From Planctomycetota bacterium (GTDB lineage: Bacteria; Planctomycetota; UBA1135; UBA2386), in NCBI GenBank assembly GCA_016795295.1, contig JAEUHP010000166.1:1-32591 (forward strand): a stretch of 32,591 nucleotides of DNA, in the 5' to 3' direction. The notes below the pieces were generated by a model. It was not told the DNA's origin, did no database searches, and saw only the letters and a list, made by a program, of their open reading frames with translations. A program made the position numbers and the translations under genes. The stretch's first letter is position 1. Each line of letters starts with the position of its first letter. Of the stretch, positions 15,919-26,703 are shown one piece after another.

Positions 15919-15929
15919 GGGGCGGCGCG

Positions 15930-16994
15930 ATGTGGAAACTGCACCGATACTACCTGAGGGAACTCGGGGTCAACTTCGGCATCACCTTCGGCGTGATGTT
16001 CGCGGTGGTCCTGGCGTCCCTGGTGGCGCGCGGCATGCAGAAGGCCCAGGGCGGGGTGCTGCTGGACGCGTTCAAGACCATGCTGCTCTACGCGCTGGAC
16101 ACGCTGCCGCACATGCTGACCATCGCCTTCGTGCTGGCGACCGTGGCCACCTACGCGCGCGCGGCCCAGGACCGTGAACTGCTGGCGATCCGCGCCGCGG
16201 GCATCAGTCCCCGGGTGCCGATGACGGCCGCGCTGCTGGTGGGGCTCGGGCTGTCGTGCCTCAGCAGCTACGCCAACCACTACGTGCTGCCCGACGTCTA
16301 CTACTACAAGTTCCGCGTGGTGGCCGAGGTCGCGCGCAGCATGATCACCAACCTGAAGCTGGGCAGCGACCGCATCCCCCTGCCTGGCGGGGGCGTGCTG
16401 ACGTTCCGCGACCGCTCGGGCAGCGAGTTCCGCGACTGTTGGATCTACGCCGCCAGCGAGCGGGCCTTGCCCGAAGAGCTCTCGCCGATCCTGCGGGTCG
16501 ACTCGGTGGCGATCCCAGAGCTCGACGAAGCGAGCGGCGAAATCGTGGTGACGCTGCGCGGGGTGCGCGATCCGGTGCGTGGCATCGAGATGCCGCAGTT
16601 CGACGTGCGCTGGGACTTCCGCGACGCCGCGGACCGCACCAAACGCGAGGACCGCGACGACGACCTGCGCAGCGATCGGCTGCTGGCCGAAGTGCTGCGC
16701 GGCGTGCATCCGCGGCCGTTCGAAGCGCTCTACGTGCTGTTCCGCCGCTGTACCTTCTCCCTGATGCCGGTTCTGCTGGCGCCGATCGGCTACTGCCTCG
16801 CCGAATGGACCCGCCAGCAGGGCAAGGTCGTGGCGCTGTTGGCCTCCCTGTTGCCGCTGCTGTTGTTCTACTTCGGTGAAGCGGTGGGGGCGCGGCTCCT
16901 GCGTGCCACCGACAACCCGTGGACGGCGTGGTTGCCGGTCGTCCTGCTGCTGCCTCTCGGAGTGCCGCTGTGCTGGCGGCATCTGCGCCGATGA
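15930..16994 (+). CDS. LptF/LptG-family permease (first copy)
   Basis: This 354-residue inner-membrane protein is of the YjgP/YjgQ family. The N-terminus (MWKLHRYYLRELGVNFGITF) starts the first of about six helices, with a large periplasmic beta-jellyroll domain between (about residues 130-250) and three helices at the end (FSLMPVLLAPIGYCLAEW, VVALLASLLPLLLFYFG, WTAWLPVVLLLPLGVPLCW). LptF and LptG with the LptB ATPase extract LPS from the inner membrane and push it along the Lpt bridge. It overlaps the second permease gene by four bases (ATGA), so the two are co-translated. lptB, lptC and lptA are not in the window. LptF versus LptG cannot be assigned safely by eye. Confidence 0.85.
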   Translation: MWKLHRYYLRELGVNFGITFGVMFAVVLASLVARGMQKAQGGVLLDAFKTMLLYALDTLPHMLTIAFVLATVATYARAAQDRELLAIRAAGISPRVPMTAALLVGLGLSCLSSYANHYVLPDVYYYKFRVVAEVARSMITNLKLGSDRIPLPGGGVLTFRDRSGSEFRDCWIYAASERALPEELSPILRVDSVAIPELDEASGEIVVTLRGVRDPVRGIEMPQFDVRWDFRDAADRTKREDRDDDLRSDRLLAEVLRGVHPRPFEALYVLFRRCTFSLMPVLLAPIGYCLAEWTRQQGKVVALLASLLPLLLFYFGEAVGARLLRATDNPWTAWLPVVLLLPLGVPLCWRHLRR

Positions 16995-18073
16995 GCATGC
17001 TCGATCGTTACGTCGGGCGCATCGCCGCCGGCGCCTTCGGCGCCGGGCTGTTGTTCTTCACCTTCTTGATGGTGGTGCTGGACCTGCTCGGCAACATCAC
17101 GCGCTACGTCAACCACGCCAGCAAGCTGGGGCTGTCGGGCGTCGACTTCGCCCTGTTCCTGCTGGGTTACTACGCGAAGTTCCTGCCGGTGCTGGTGACC
17201 ATGGTGGCGCCGTTCGTCACCGTGATCGCCGGCATGCTGACCGTGGCGCGCTTGCAGGGCGCCAACGAAGTGGTGCCGATGCTGTGCACCGGCCGCAGCA
17301 CCCGCCGGGTCCTGCGGCCGGTGCTCACGATGGGCGTGCTGGCAGCCCTCGGCATGGGCGCCTGCTGGCAGTGGATCGTGCCGCAGGTGGGCGGCTCCTT
17401 GATGGAAGCCAACCTGATGCTCAACGAAGGCCGCAGCAGCCAGCGCAATCTGGTGCTGGAGACCGGCGAGGCGGTCCGCACCGGACTGTTCGCGCGCGAG
17501 TACCAGCCCGCCGAACGCACCATGCAGGGTGTGGCGATGCTGCGTCTGGACGAGCGTCGGCAGGAGCCGCCGACCCTGGTGCGCGCAGAGCGTGCCAGCT
17601 TCGACGCCCAGCGCGGCGACTGGCAGCTCGAGCGCGGGGTCGAGATCACGCCTGCTGGCGAACGCGATCTAGGCTGGCTCGGCCGCCCCGACCTCACGCC
17701 GCAGGTGCTGCTGCAGCGCGGTCGCGAACAGGTCGAGCCCGAGTCGCAGTCCTACAGCGAACTCCTGGAGACCATCGCCGCACGACCGAACCAGGTCAGT
17801 GTGCGCATGGCGCTGCACCGGCACTTGGCGGCACCGCTGGCGAACGTGATCCTGCTGCTGCTGGCGCTGCCGTTCGCCGTGTCGTTCGAGCGGCGGACCC
17901 GCATCGGCCGGTTGCTGGTGGCGATCGGGCTCTGCGCTGGGTTCACCCTGGCGAACCTCGCCTGCCAGAGCTTCGGCGAACACGGCTTCCTGCATCCGGT
18001 GGTGGCGGCTTGGTTGCCGACCGTGGTGTTCGGCGCCCTCGGGACGGTACTGTGGGGAGGGTTGCGCACATGA
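16991..18073 (+). CDS. LptF/LptG-family permease (second copy)
   Basis: This 360-residue protein is the partner of the preceding gene. MLDRYVGRIAAGAFGAGLLF is a typical LptG/LptF opening, and the conserved Glu/Asn cluster ARLQGANEVVPMLCTGRSTR after helix three matches the family segment that contacts the LptB ATPase. A periplasmic domain (about 135-265) and three C-terminal helices follow (LANVILLLLALPFAVSFERR and so on). The start ATG overlaps the previous stop and its own stop overlaps a 34-codon gene. Together the two permeases make one LPS exporter; the divergently encoded LPS-kinase-like protein supports the LPS context. Confidence 0.87.
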   Translation: MSMLDRYVGRIAAGAFGAGLLFFTFLMVVLDLLGNITRYVNHASKLGLSGVDFALFLLGYYAKFLPVLVTMVAPFVTVIAGMLTVARLQGANEVVPMLCTGRSTRRVLRPVLTMGVLAALGMGACWQWIVPQVGGSLMEANLMLNEGRSSQRNLVLETGEAVRTGLFAREYQPAERTMQGVAMLRLDERRQEPPTLVRAERASFDAQRGDWQLERGVEITPAGERDLGWLGRPDLTPQVLLQRGREQVEPESQSYSELLETIAARPNQVSVRMALHRHLAAPLANVILLLLALPFAVSFERRTRIGRLLVAIGLCAGFTLANLACQSFGEHGFLHPVVAAWLPTVVFGALGTVLWGGLRT

Positions 18074-18174
18074 ACAAAGCCCCGCAGAGAGTGCCCGGTT
18101 GGACGGTGTTGCTGGGAGTGGCGCTGTTCGTCGGCGCGGTGGCGGCCGTGATCGTGTTGTCCGTGCGGCGCTGA
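18070..18174 (+). CDS. 34-residue single-pass membrane microprotein
   Basis: ATG 18070 overlaps the stop of the second Lpt permease by four bases (ATGA), the same coupling seen between the two permeases. The product has a basic N-terminus (MNKAPQRVPG), one hydrophobic helix (about residues 11-31, WTVLLGVALFVGAVAAVIVL) and ends SVRR. This charge pattern is that of a genuine short membrane protein. By position it may assist or regulate the LptF/LptG complex, but I know of no family it belongs to. It is easily missed because of its size. Confidence 0.6.
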   Translation: MNKAPQRVPGWTVLLGVALFVGAVAAVIVLSVRR

Positions 18175-18188
18175 CCTGCGCCGTCCGT

Positions 18189-18233
18189 GGTGCCGTGTTC
18201 TGGGGTGCCGTGTTCTGTGGTGCCGTGTTCTGG
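18189..18233. repeat. 15-bp tandem repeat, three copies, between convergent genes
   Basis: The unit GGTGCCGTGTTCTGG/T occurs three times head to tail (18189-18203, 18204-18218, 18219-18233), with only the last base differing in the middle copy. It sits in the 90-bp gap between the Lpt operon and the convergent GNAT-like gene. No strong hairpin is formed. Confidence 0.85.
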
Positions 18234-18264
18234 GCGCTGCATCCGGTGGCCACGCGGTGCCCGG

Positions 18265-19263
18265 TCAGACCAGGTCCGAATCGCCGAGCGTGTGGTACCA
18301 GTGGTCCTTGAACCACAGGGTGTCGTCGAGCGTGAACGGGATCACCACCTGGAAGTAGCTGGTGCCGTAGACCTTGAAGCCCTGGTGCTGGAAGTACAGG
18401 AACCGCGGATCGAGGTGCTGGAACAAGGTCGCCAGGACGGGAGCCGACACCTGGTTGGCCTGCTGCTCGGCATGGGCCAGCAGCGCTGCGGTCGCTGCGT
18501 AGTCGTCGCTCGGCACCAGCCAGTCGGCCAGGAACAGCGTGCCGGGCAGCAGCAGGTCGCGTTGGGTCAGCACCGCGAGGCCGCGCAGGACGCCGCTCTG
18601 CCGCTCGCGGCACTCCAGCAGTTCGTAGCGGACGTCGTGCGCATCGGCGTAGCGCCAGTTCAGGTAGCGCGCGTCGCGCACGATCTGCAGACGGCTCTGG
18701 TCGGCGAGGCGCTGCCACAGGACATCGGTCTCGGCGTCGAACCGCGCGACCGTACGCACTTCGAGTGCCGCGCTGCTGCTGCGCGGCGGGAAACCACCCG
18801 CCGGCCGCTCGGCGAACAGGAAGTCCCAGTCGCGGACCATCTCGTAGCGCAGGTACTTCTGGCCGATGCGCCAGGTGGCGATCGGCCAGCCGTAGTGGAA
18901 CGCGTTCTGGCCGGCCCCCTTGCCGCCCCACTGCTCGTAGTGGGCCAGGGCCAGATTGACGAACAGACCCGGTCGTTTGCCGTGGCGGCGGTGTTCGGGC
19001 AGCACGAACAGGTCGACGCATTGGCCCGCCAGGCACTCGACGCCGTCGGCGCGCACGCGCACCGGCAGCGTCACGTAGGCGCCGACGATGCCCTGTTGCT
19101 CGTGGTCGGCGACCATCACGTGGATCTGCCCGGTCGGGTTGTCGCGGAACTTCCACTGCCAGTGCGCCAAGGAGCGCGCCGGCTGGAAGGTCGCGTTGTG
19201 GCCGCGCAGGATCCCGGCCTCGTCGCCGGGTTGGTAGGGGCGGATCGCGATCGGGTCGCTCAT
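18265..19263 (-). CDS. GNAT-family acyltransferase-like protein
   Basis: This 332-residue protein starts like a GNAT acetyltransferase (IAIRPYQPGDEAGILRGHNA), with a beta-strand/turn pair VAGQ-type CLAGQCVDLFVLPEHRRHGK that fits the acetyl-CoA-binding loop (R/Q-x-x-G-x-G/A, here RRHGKRPG). A second GNAT-like half follows (ARYLNWRYADAHDVRYEL onward), so it may be a double-GNAT or FemAB-like enzyme. The substrate is unknown. AGAGGGGA lies just before ATG 19263. It begins 13 bp after mutS ends and is the last gene of a four-gene minus-strand operon. Confidence 0.7.
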   Translation of the reverse strand: MSDPIAIRPYQPGDEAGILRGHNATFQPARSLAHWQWKFRDNPTGQIHVMVADHEQQGIVGAYVTLPVRVRADGVECLAGQCVDLFVLPEHRRHGKRPGLFVNLALAHYEQWGGKGAGQNAFHYGWPIATWRIGQKYLRYEMVRDWDFLFAERPAGGFPPRSSSAALEVRTVARFDAETDVLWQRLADQSRLQIVRDARYLNWRYADAHDVRYELLECRERQSGVLRGLAVLTQRDLLLPGTLFLADWLVPSDDYAATAALLAHAEQQANQVSAPVLATLFQHLDPRFLYFQHQGFKVYGTSYFQVVIPFTLDDTLWFKDHWYHTLGDSDLV

Positions 19264-19276
19264 CGAAGGTCCCCTC

Positions 19277-21903
<2,627 letters not shown>

Positions 21904-21907
<4 letters not shown>

Positions 21908-23112
21908 GAGCGGACCTTGCCGTCATGGCGGCGGCGCGGCGCCTGCTGCAGGAGGCGCGTGATCTCTTCGGTGAGCACGGCGGCCGCCTGGTCGGCCTCG
22001 GCCGCGGTGGTCTCGGCCGCGAACGACAGCCGCACCACTTCGCGCACCGCGTGGCGGTCGAGGCCGATGGCGGCGAGCACGTGGTTGGTGGGGGCTTTGG
22101 CCGGCTCGCCCCCGGATTCGCCCGGGGTGCCATGGCAGGCCGCGCCGGTGGCGAACAGCACCGAGCGGGCGCTGCAGCGCAGTTGCAGGGTTTGGCCGAC
22201 CACTCCTGGCAAGTGCAGCGACAGAATGTGGGGCAAGCGGCGCTCGGGGTGGCCGAGCCGCCGCGCTTCCGGCAGCACTTCGCGCACCGCCGCGAACATG
22301 CGTTCGGCGAGGGCTGCGGTGTGCACGGCAGTCGCCGCCTGGTGGCTCAGCACGTGCTCGGCTGCGACCTGCATGCCGATCGCGCCGGGCAGATTCTCGG
22401 TGCCGCCGCGCAGCCCTTCCTCCTGGCCGCCGGCGGGTTGCAGTGCCAGAAGCCGCGCGGTGCTCGACAGGGCCAGGAAACCGATGCCGCGCGGGCCGTG
22501 GAACTTGTGGCCGGAGACCGCCACCGAGTCGACGTCGCAGTCGTCGAAGGTGACCGGCAGCTTGCCGTAGGTCTGCACCAGGTCGACGTGCACGTGGGCT
22601 TCGGGCGCGGCGCGGCGCACCAGTTCGACCAGGTCGGCGAGCCGGCTCAGCGTGCCGAGTTCGTTGTGGCCGTGCATCAGGGCCACCGCCCGCACGTCGC
22701 TGCCGAGCGCGCCGAACAGGACTTCGGGATCGAGGTCGCCGTGTTCGGTCACCGGCAGGGCCGTGGTGTGGTGGCGAAACCGCGACAGCAGGCCTTCGGT
22801 GCGCAGGATCGCGGCGTGGTCGCTCTGCGCCATCAAGACGCGGCCGGGTGGGCGGGCCGCGGCGCCGCCGACGATGCCGAGTGCGTCCGCTTCGCTGCCG
22901 CCCGAAGTGAACACCACGCGCGCCGCACCGAGCGTGCCGCGCAGGTACTCGCGTGCGTCCTCGAGCGCGGCCCGGGCGGCCCCGCCCAGGGCGTGCGCGC
23001 TGCTCGGGTTGCCGAACAGGCGCTCTTGGGCGTCGGCCACCGCTTCGACCACGCGCGGCAGCGGGCGCGTGGTGGCAGCGTGGTCGAGGTAGATCGGGCG
23101 GGGGCCGGGCAT
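21904..23112 (-). CDS. Cysteine desulfurase-like class-V aminotransferase (NifS/IscS-like)
   Basis: This 402-residue PLP enzyme opens with IYLDHAATTRPLPRVVEAVA as in NifS/IscS. The PLP lysine is Lys203 in VSGHKFHGPRGIGFL, and the mobile-loop Cys is Cys326 in FATGAACHGTPGESGG. The usual HVDAVQ is HVDLVQ and NNETG is HNELG, small departures from the family. It would take sulfur from cysteine for Fe-S clusters, thio-tRNA or selenium compounds; no scaffold (IscU/SufU) lies nearby. It overlaps mutS by four bases and follows the FHA regulator by 47 bp. A selenocysteine lyase-like or other class-V specificity is not excluded. Confidence 0.85.
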
Positions 23113-23159
23113 GGCCCGATCATGGCGAACCGGGCCGCTGCGGAAAAGGCGGCGCTGCG

Positions 23160-24950
23160 TCAGCCGAGTTCGAACTTGCGGATCTTGTCGTAGAGCGTCG
23201 AGGACGCGATGTCGAGCACCTGCGCGGCGCGGGCGCGGTTGCCGCCGAGGCGTTCCAGCACTTCGGCGATGTAGCGCTTCTCCATCTCCGCCAGGGTCGG
23301 CAGCGGCTGCGGTTCGGCGCTCGGCACGGGGATCTCGGCCAGCTCGTCGGGCAGGTGGCGCGGCGCGATCGGCTGGTTGCCGGCGTTCGCCGAGGCGGTC
23401 TCCAGGACTGCGCGCAGTTCGGCGGCGTTGCCGGGCCACGGGTGGGCGGCCAGGATGCGTTTCACGCGCTCGCCGAGCAGGCGCGGCGAACCGTCCGGCG
23501 TCGAGCCCAGGGCCGAGAGATGCAGTTCGGCCAGGGCCAGCACGTCGCTGGGGGCGCTGCGCAGGGGCGGGATGTCGAGAGCGGCGCTCTGGAAGTACTC
23601 GGCGACGGGGCGCGGCAGGCGCGCGAGCGCAACCTGGGCGCTGGAGCCGGTGACGCCCACGACCAGCCGCGGCGAACCGAAGCCGAAGTCGTCGATCGGC
23701 ACCTGGTCGATGCTCTGCACGAGGCGCTGCTGCACGTCGGCGGCCAGGGTGTCGAAACCGGCCACGAACAGGGTGCCGCCGCGCGCCCGCAGCGCCGCGG
23801 CCGAGCGGGTGCTGTCGCCGAACAGTTCGGCCTGCAGCCGCGGGCCCGCGAGGCCCTGGCCGTCGACGACGACGAACGGCCGCCGGCTGCGGCTGCCGGC
23901 GGTGTGCAGGTACCGCGCCAGTTCCTCCTGTTCGGTGCCGGGCTCGCCGGTGAGCAGCACGCCCAGTTCGCCGGGCGCCAGCTCGCGCAACCGCAGGCGC
24001 AGCGGTTGCAGGCGCGCGCTGGCCAGCAGCGCCTGATGGGCAGTGGTGTCGTGGAAGCGGAGCCGCTGCACTTCTTCGCGCAGCCGCAGCCGTTCGTTGG
24101 CTTCCTGCAGGCGGTGCCAGGCGACGATGCCCAAAGCGCGGCCGAGCCGCAGCAGCTCTTGGCCGCCCACCGCTTCGACCTGTGGATCCTCCAGCACCAA
24201 GACGCCGTCGGGGCCGGGGCCCAGCGGCACCACCAGACGCTCGACGACGCGCCCGGGTTCGCGGCTGGTCAGCAGATTGGGGCGGTTCAAGCGGCGCGCT
24301 TCGTGCAGCACCGTCTCCGGGATCTCCACGTCGCCGCCGAGCCGCTGCAGGTCGAGGCTCGCCAGCATCTCGAAGCCGCCCTGGGGCAGCAGCCGACCCA
24401 GCACCCCGCGGCGGCGCTGGGTCAGGTTGAGGCCGAGGTCCAGGAGCGGCTCGGCCACGTCGGTGAGTTCGCCGAGGTCGGCGAACGTCCACTCGAGCCG
24501 CTCCAGCACCCGGCGCGCGATCGCCGCCAGGGTGGTCGCCGTCGGCGAGGCCTGGGCCTCGTCGTCGATCACTTCGCGCGACAGCACGATGGTGGCATCG
24601 CTCGGCGGCACCACCACGGCCCGGCGCCGCCGCAGTTCGATGGCGAGCCGGGTCAGGCCCACCTGCAGCGTCTGGCCCACCGCCAAGGTGCCTTCGTGGG
24701 CGACGCGGCCGTCCAGCAGCAGGGGGTTGCTGCCGCCCAGGTCGCGGAAGTGGAAGTCGTCGCCGCGCCGTTCGAGGATCAGGTGCTTGCGGCTCACGGT
24801 GGGGTCGCGCAGGGGGATCTGCGTGTCCGGCGCGCGCCCCAGGGTCCAGCGCTGGCCGTGCAGTGGCACGGTGCGCACCGTGCCGTCACCGAAAATGACC
24901 AAGCGGAATTCGCGCAGGGCCGCAGTTTGGCTGGGTATGGGGTCGGTCAT
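23160..24950 (-). CDS. FHA-containing sigma-54-activator relative with degenerate AAA+ domain
   Basis: This 596-residue protein has an N-terminal FHA domain (about 15-105; GR at 38-39, SRKH at 53-56, Asn75 in GGSNPLLLDG), which binds phosphothreonine, then a GAF-like region (about 135-285). The domain at 320-545 aligns to sigma-54 activators (AELFG, GGTLF, HPWPGNAAELRA), but Walker A reads GEPGTEQE instead of GETGTGKE, Walker B reads FVAG instead of FLDE, and the GAFTGA loop is missing (ELFG and GGTLF are only about 12 residues apart). The Fis-type helix-turn-helix (about 565-592, LGGNRARAAQVLDIASSTLY) is intact. It probably binds DNA without ATP-driven sigma-54 activation. It heads the operon with the desulfurase-like gene, mutS and the GNAT-like gene. 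Confidence 0.82.
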   Translation of the reverse strand: MTDPIPSQTAALREFRLVIFGDGTVRTVPLHGQRWTLGRAPDTQIPLRDPTVSRKHLILERRGDDFHFRDLGGSNPLLLDGRVAHEGTLAVGQTLQVGLTRLAIELRRRRAVVVPPSDATIVLSREVIDDEAQASPTATTLAAIARRVLERLEWTFADLGELTDVAEPLLDLGLNLTQRRRGVLGRLLPQGGFEMLASLDLQRLGGDVEIPETVLHEARRLNRPNLLTSREPGRVVERLVVPLGPGPDGVLVLEDPQVEAVGGQELLRLGRALGIVAWHRLQEANERLRLREEVQRLRFHDTTAHQALLASARLQPLRLRLRELAPGELGVLLTGEPGTEQEELARYLHTAGSRSRRPFVVVDGQGLAGPRLQAELFGDSTRSAAALRARGGTLFVAGFDTLAADVQQRLVQSIDQVPIDDFGFGSPRLVVGVTGSSAQVALARLPRPVAEYFQSAALDIPPLRSAPSDVLALAELHLSALGSTPDGSPRLLGERVKRILAAHPWPGNAAELRAVLETASANAGNQPIAPRHLPDELAEIPVPSAEPQPLPTLAEMEKRYIAEVLERLGGNRARAAQVLDIASSTLYDKIRKFELG

Positions 24951-24970
24951 TGGCGCCAGTGGCAACTCCA

Positions 24971-25018
24971 GAATCCGGAGTATATCCGGCAGGTCGCGGG
25001 CCGGGGCCGGAATCCGGA
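24971..25018. promoter_or_regulatory. Divergent control region with palindrome and direct repeats
   Basis: CCGGA-GTATA-TCCGG (24975-24989) is an inverted repeat. GAATCCGGA occurs at 24971-24979 and again at 25010-25018. On the minus strand, TATACT (24984 down to 24979) is a good -10 box lying inside the palindrome, 29 bases before the FHA-gene ATG, without a recognisable -35. The second GAATCCGGA would be centred near -42, where an activator commonly sits. The region lies between the FHA regulator and the divergent DUF1444-like gene. Confidence 0.45.
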
Positions 25019-25077
25019 AAGGGTGTGCGAGCTTGGGGGGCTCAGGCCCGGGGCGCGTGCCTGCCGATACCCACGGC

Positions 25078-25938
25078 ATGGTTTGGCTGTGGGTTGGTTG
25101 GGCGGTGGCGGCGCTCGTCGCGGTCGTCTGGTTCCGCCGTTTGCTGCAGCCGCTCCAGCCGTATCCCCCGGAAGTGGCGGCGTTCCTGCTGCGTTTCGAG
25201 ACCGAGCTGGCCCTGCGCCACCCGGGCGTGTTGTTCCTGGGCATGCTGGGCGAAGGCTTCGGTTGCCTGCTGCGGGTCGACGGGCAGGAAGTGCCGGTGG
25301 GCCTCGCGGCGGCGTTCCGGCGCGCCGAGGCGTTTCCGAGTGCGTTTCCGGCCATGGTCGACAGCCTGGTCGCCGAAGTGCGGGAACGCGGCCTGGACCG
25401 GGTCGACGACTGCGAATTCGCCGCGGCGGCGCCCCGGCTGCTGCCGCAGGTGCGCAGTCGGCAGTGGCTGGAACAACGCGGGTGTTTCGGTGACAGCGGG
25501 CTCGTGCATCGGCCGCTGCACCGCGATCTGGTGGTGGTCTATGCGCTCGACGATGGCCAGAGCATGGTGTTCGTCTGCCGTGCGCACCTGCAGCGCTGGC
25601 GGCGCACCGTGGACGACGTGCACAACCTGGCCCTCGCCAACCTGGCGGCGCGGAGCGATGCGCGGCAATTGCAGGTGCCGGCGGACCAGCCGGTGCTGCT
25701 GCGTTCGGGCGATGGCTACGACGCCGCGCGGGCGCTGCTGCTCGCCCCGCCGCAGGAGGGACTGCTGGTGGCCGTGCCGGACCGCGACACGCTGTGGTTC
25801 AGCACCGCGGCCGGCCAGGATCTGGCCACCTTGATGGCCACCACCGAAGACCTGGCGCAGCAGGCGGCGCACCCGGTGTCGCCCCAGTTGTGGCGGGTCA
25901 CGAACGGCGGCTTCGAGGCGGTGTCCGCACCGCAGTGA
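25078..25938 (+). CDS. DUF1444/YtpQ-like protein, membrane-anchored
   Basis: This 286-residue protein has one N-terminal membrane helix (about 3-19, WLWVGWAVAALVAVVWF), and the rest resembles the DUF1444 (YtpQ, UPF0354) family. The segment HRDLVVVYALDDGQSMVFV and the following ALANLAARS, and the AARALLL near the end, are typical. The biochemical role of the family is unknown. ATG 25078 is chosen because it starts the hydrophobic segment; no clear ribosome binding site precedes it. It is divergent from the FHA regulator across 127 bp of repeated sequence, and its 3' end overlaps the convergent gene at 25898 by 41 bp. Confidence 0.6.
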   Translation: MVWLWVGWAVAALVAVVWFRRLLQPLQPYPPEVAAFLLRFETELALRHPGVLFLGMLGEGFGCLLRVDGQEVPVGLAAAFRRAEAFPSAFPAMVDSLVAEVRERGLDRVDDCEFAAAAPRLLPQVRSRQWLEQRGCFGDSGLVHRPLHRDLVVVYALDDGQSMVFVCRAHLQRWRRTVDDVHNLALANLAARSDARQLQVPADQPVLLRSGDGYDAARALLLAPPQEGLLVAVPDRDTLWFSTAAGQDLATLMATTEDLAQQAAHPVSPQLWRVTNGGFEAVSAPQ

Positions 25939-26686
25939 GCCAGACGGTCTCCGGGCCGGGGACCGTGAACTCCTGCTGGCCTTGGCCGCGCGGATCGCTC
26001 ACCACGTAGGTGCCCGCACCGAGCCACAGGGAGCAGCTGCCGCCGGGTTCGACCTGCAGCCCCGTGGGCAGCACCGTGGCGCCGAACCACTCGGGATCGT
26101 CGCGGCGCTGCAGGCGCAACGGCCCGAGCGGCGGCTCGTCCTGCGGCGCGCCAAAGCGCACTTCCTGCAGGTGCAGGGGCAGCACGGTGATGGCCTCGGT
26201 GCCGCCGCTGCCGCTGGGCGCGGGTTCGCTGCGGGCGAGGAAGCCGTGCACCGCGAACTCCGGTTGCGCGGCGAAGGTGATGCGCAGCGGGCCCTCCGCG
26301 GGTGCGGCGCCCCGCCAGCGCCGCGCCGCGTCGAAGGCGGCGAGCGGCAGCCACAGCAGGTCGGCGCCGGTTGCGGCGTGGAACACCGCGACTCCGGCCC
26401 GTTCGCGCGGAAAGTCCACGGGCAGTTCGGGCAGTTCGATCGCCAGGGGCCTCGGCAGCACGCGCCGCGCCACGGCCGCGACCGAGGCGAACGGATCGTC
26501 GAAGCCGGGCACCGGGGGCAGCCGTTCGACCCGCGGCAGCGCGTCGCTCTGGACCGGGGCCGGCAGGGGCGCCGCCTCGGGCAACGGCGGCCGCCGCCAG
26601 GCGACCATGCCCGCGTAGCCGAGCACGACTGCCGCCACGGCGAACAGGAACGCGAGCAACAGGGTGGCGAAGAGGCGAATGGGCAA
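25898..26686 (-). CDS. Membrane-anchored beta-rich protein, unknown
   Basis: The 262-residue product has an N-terminal hydrophobic helix (about 6-29, FATLLLAFLFAVAAVVLGYA), then a Pro-rich linker and a beta-rich exposed part (LRITFAAQPEFAVHG, TVLPTGLQVEPGGSCSLWLG). The start is unusual: the best in-frame conventional codon is TTG 26686, but GGAG (26690-26687) touches it directly, whereas the ATT at 26680 has ideal six-base spacing. It begins 17 bp after the stop of the 1047-residue protein and probably shares its transcript. C-terminal codons overlap the convergent DUF1444-like gene. It contains no known enzyme motif and is perhaps a companion of the large surface protein. Confidence 0.6.
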   Translation of the reverse strand: MPIRLFATLLLAFLFAVAAVVLGYAGMVAWRRPPLPEAAPLPAPVQSDALPRVERLPPVPGFDDPFASVAAVARRVLPRPLAIELPELPVDFPRERAGVAVFHAATGADLLWLPLAAFDAARRWRGAAPAEGPLRITFAAQPEFAVHGFLARSEPAPSGSGGTEAITVLPLHLQEVRFGAPQDEPPLGPLRLQRRDDPEWFGATVLPTGLQVEPGGSCSLWLGAGTYVVSDPRGQGQQEFTVPGPETVWLTAVRTPPRSRRS

Positions 26687-26703
26687 CTCCAGAGTCGCGC
26701 AGT

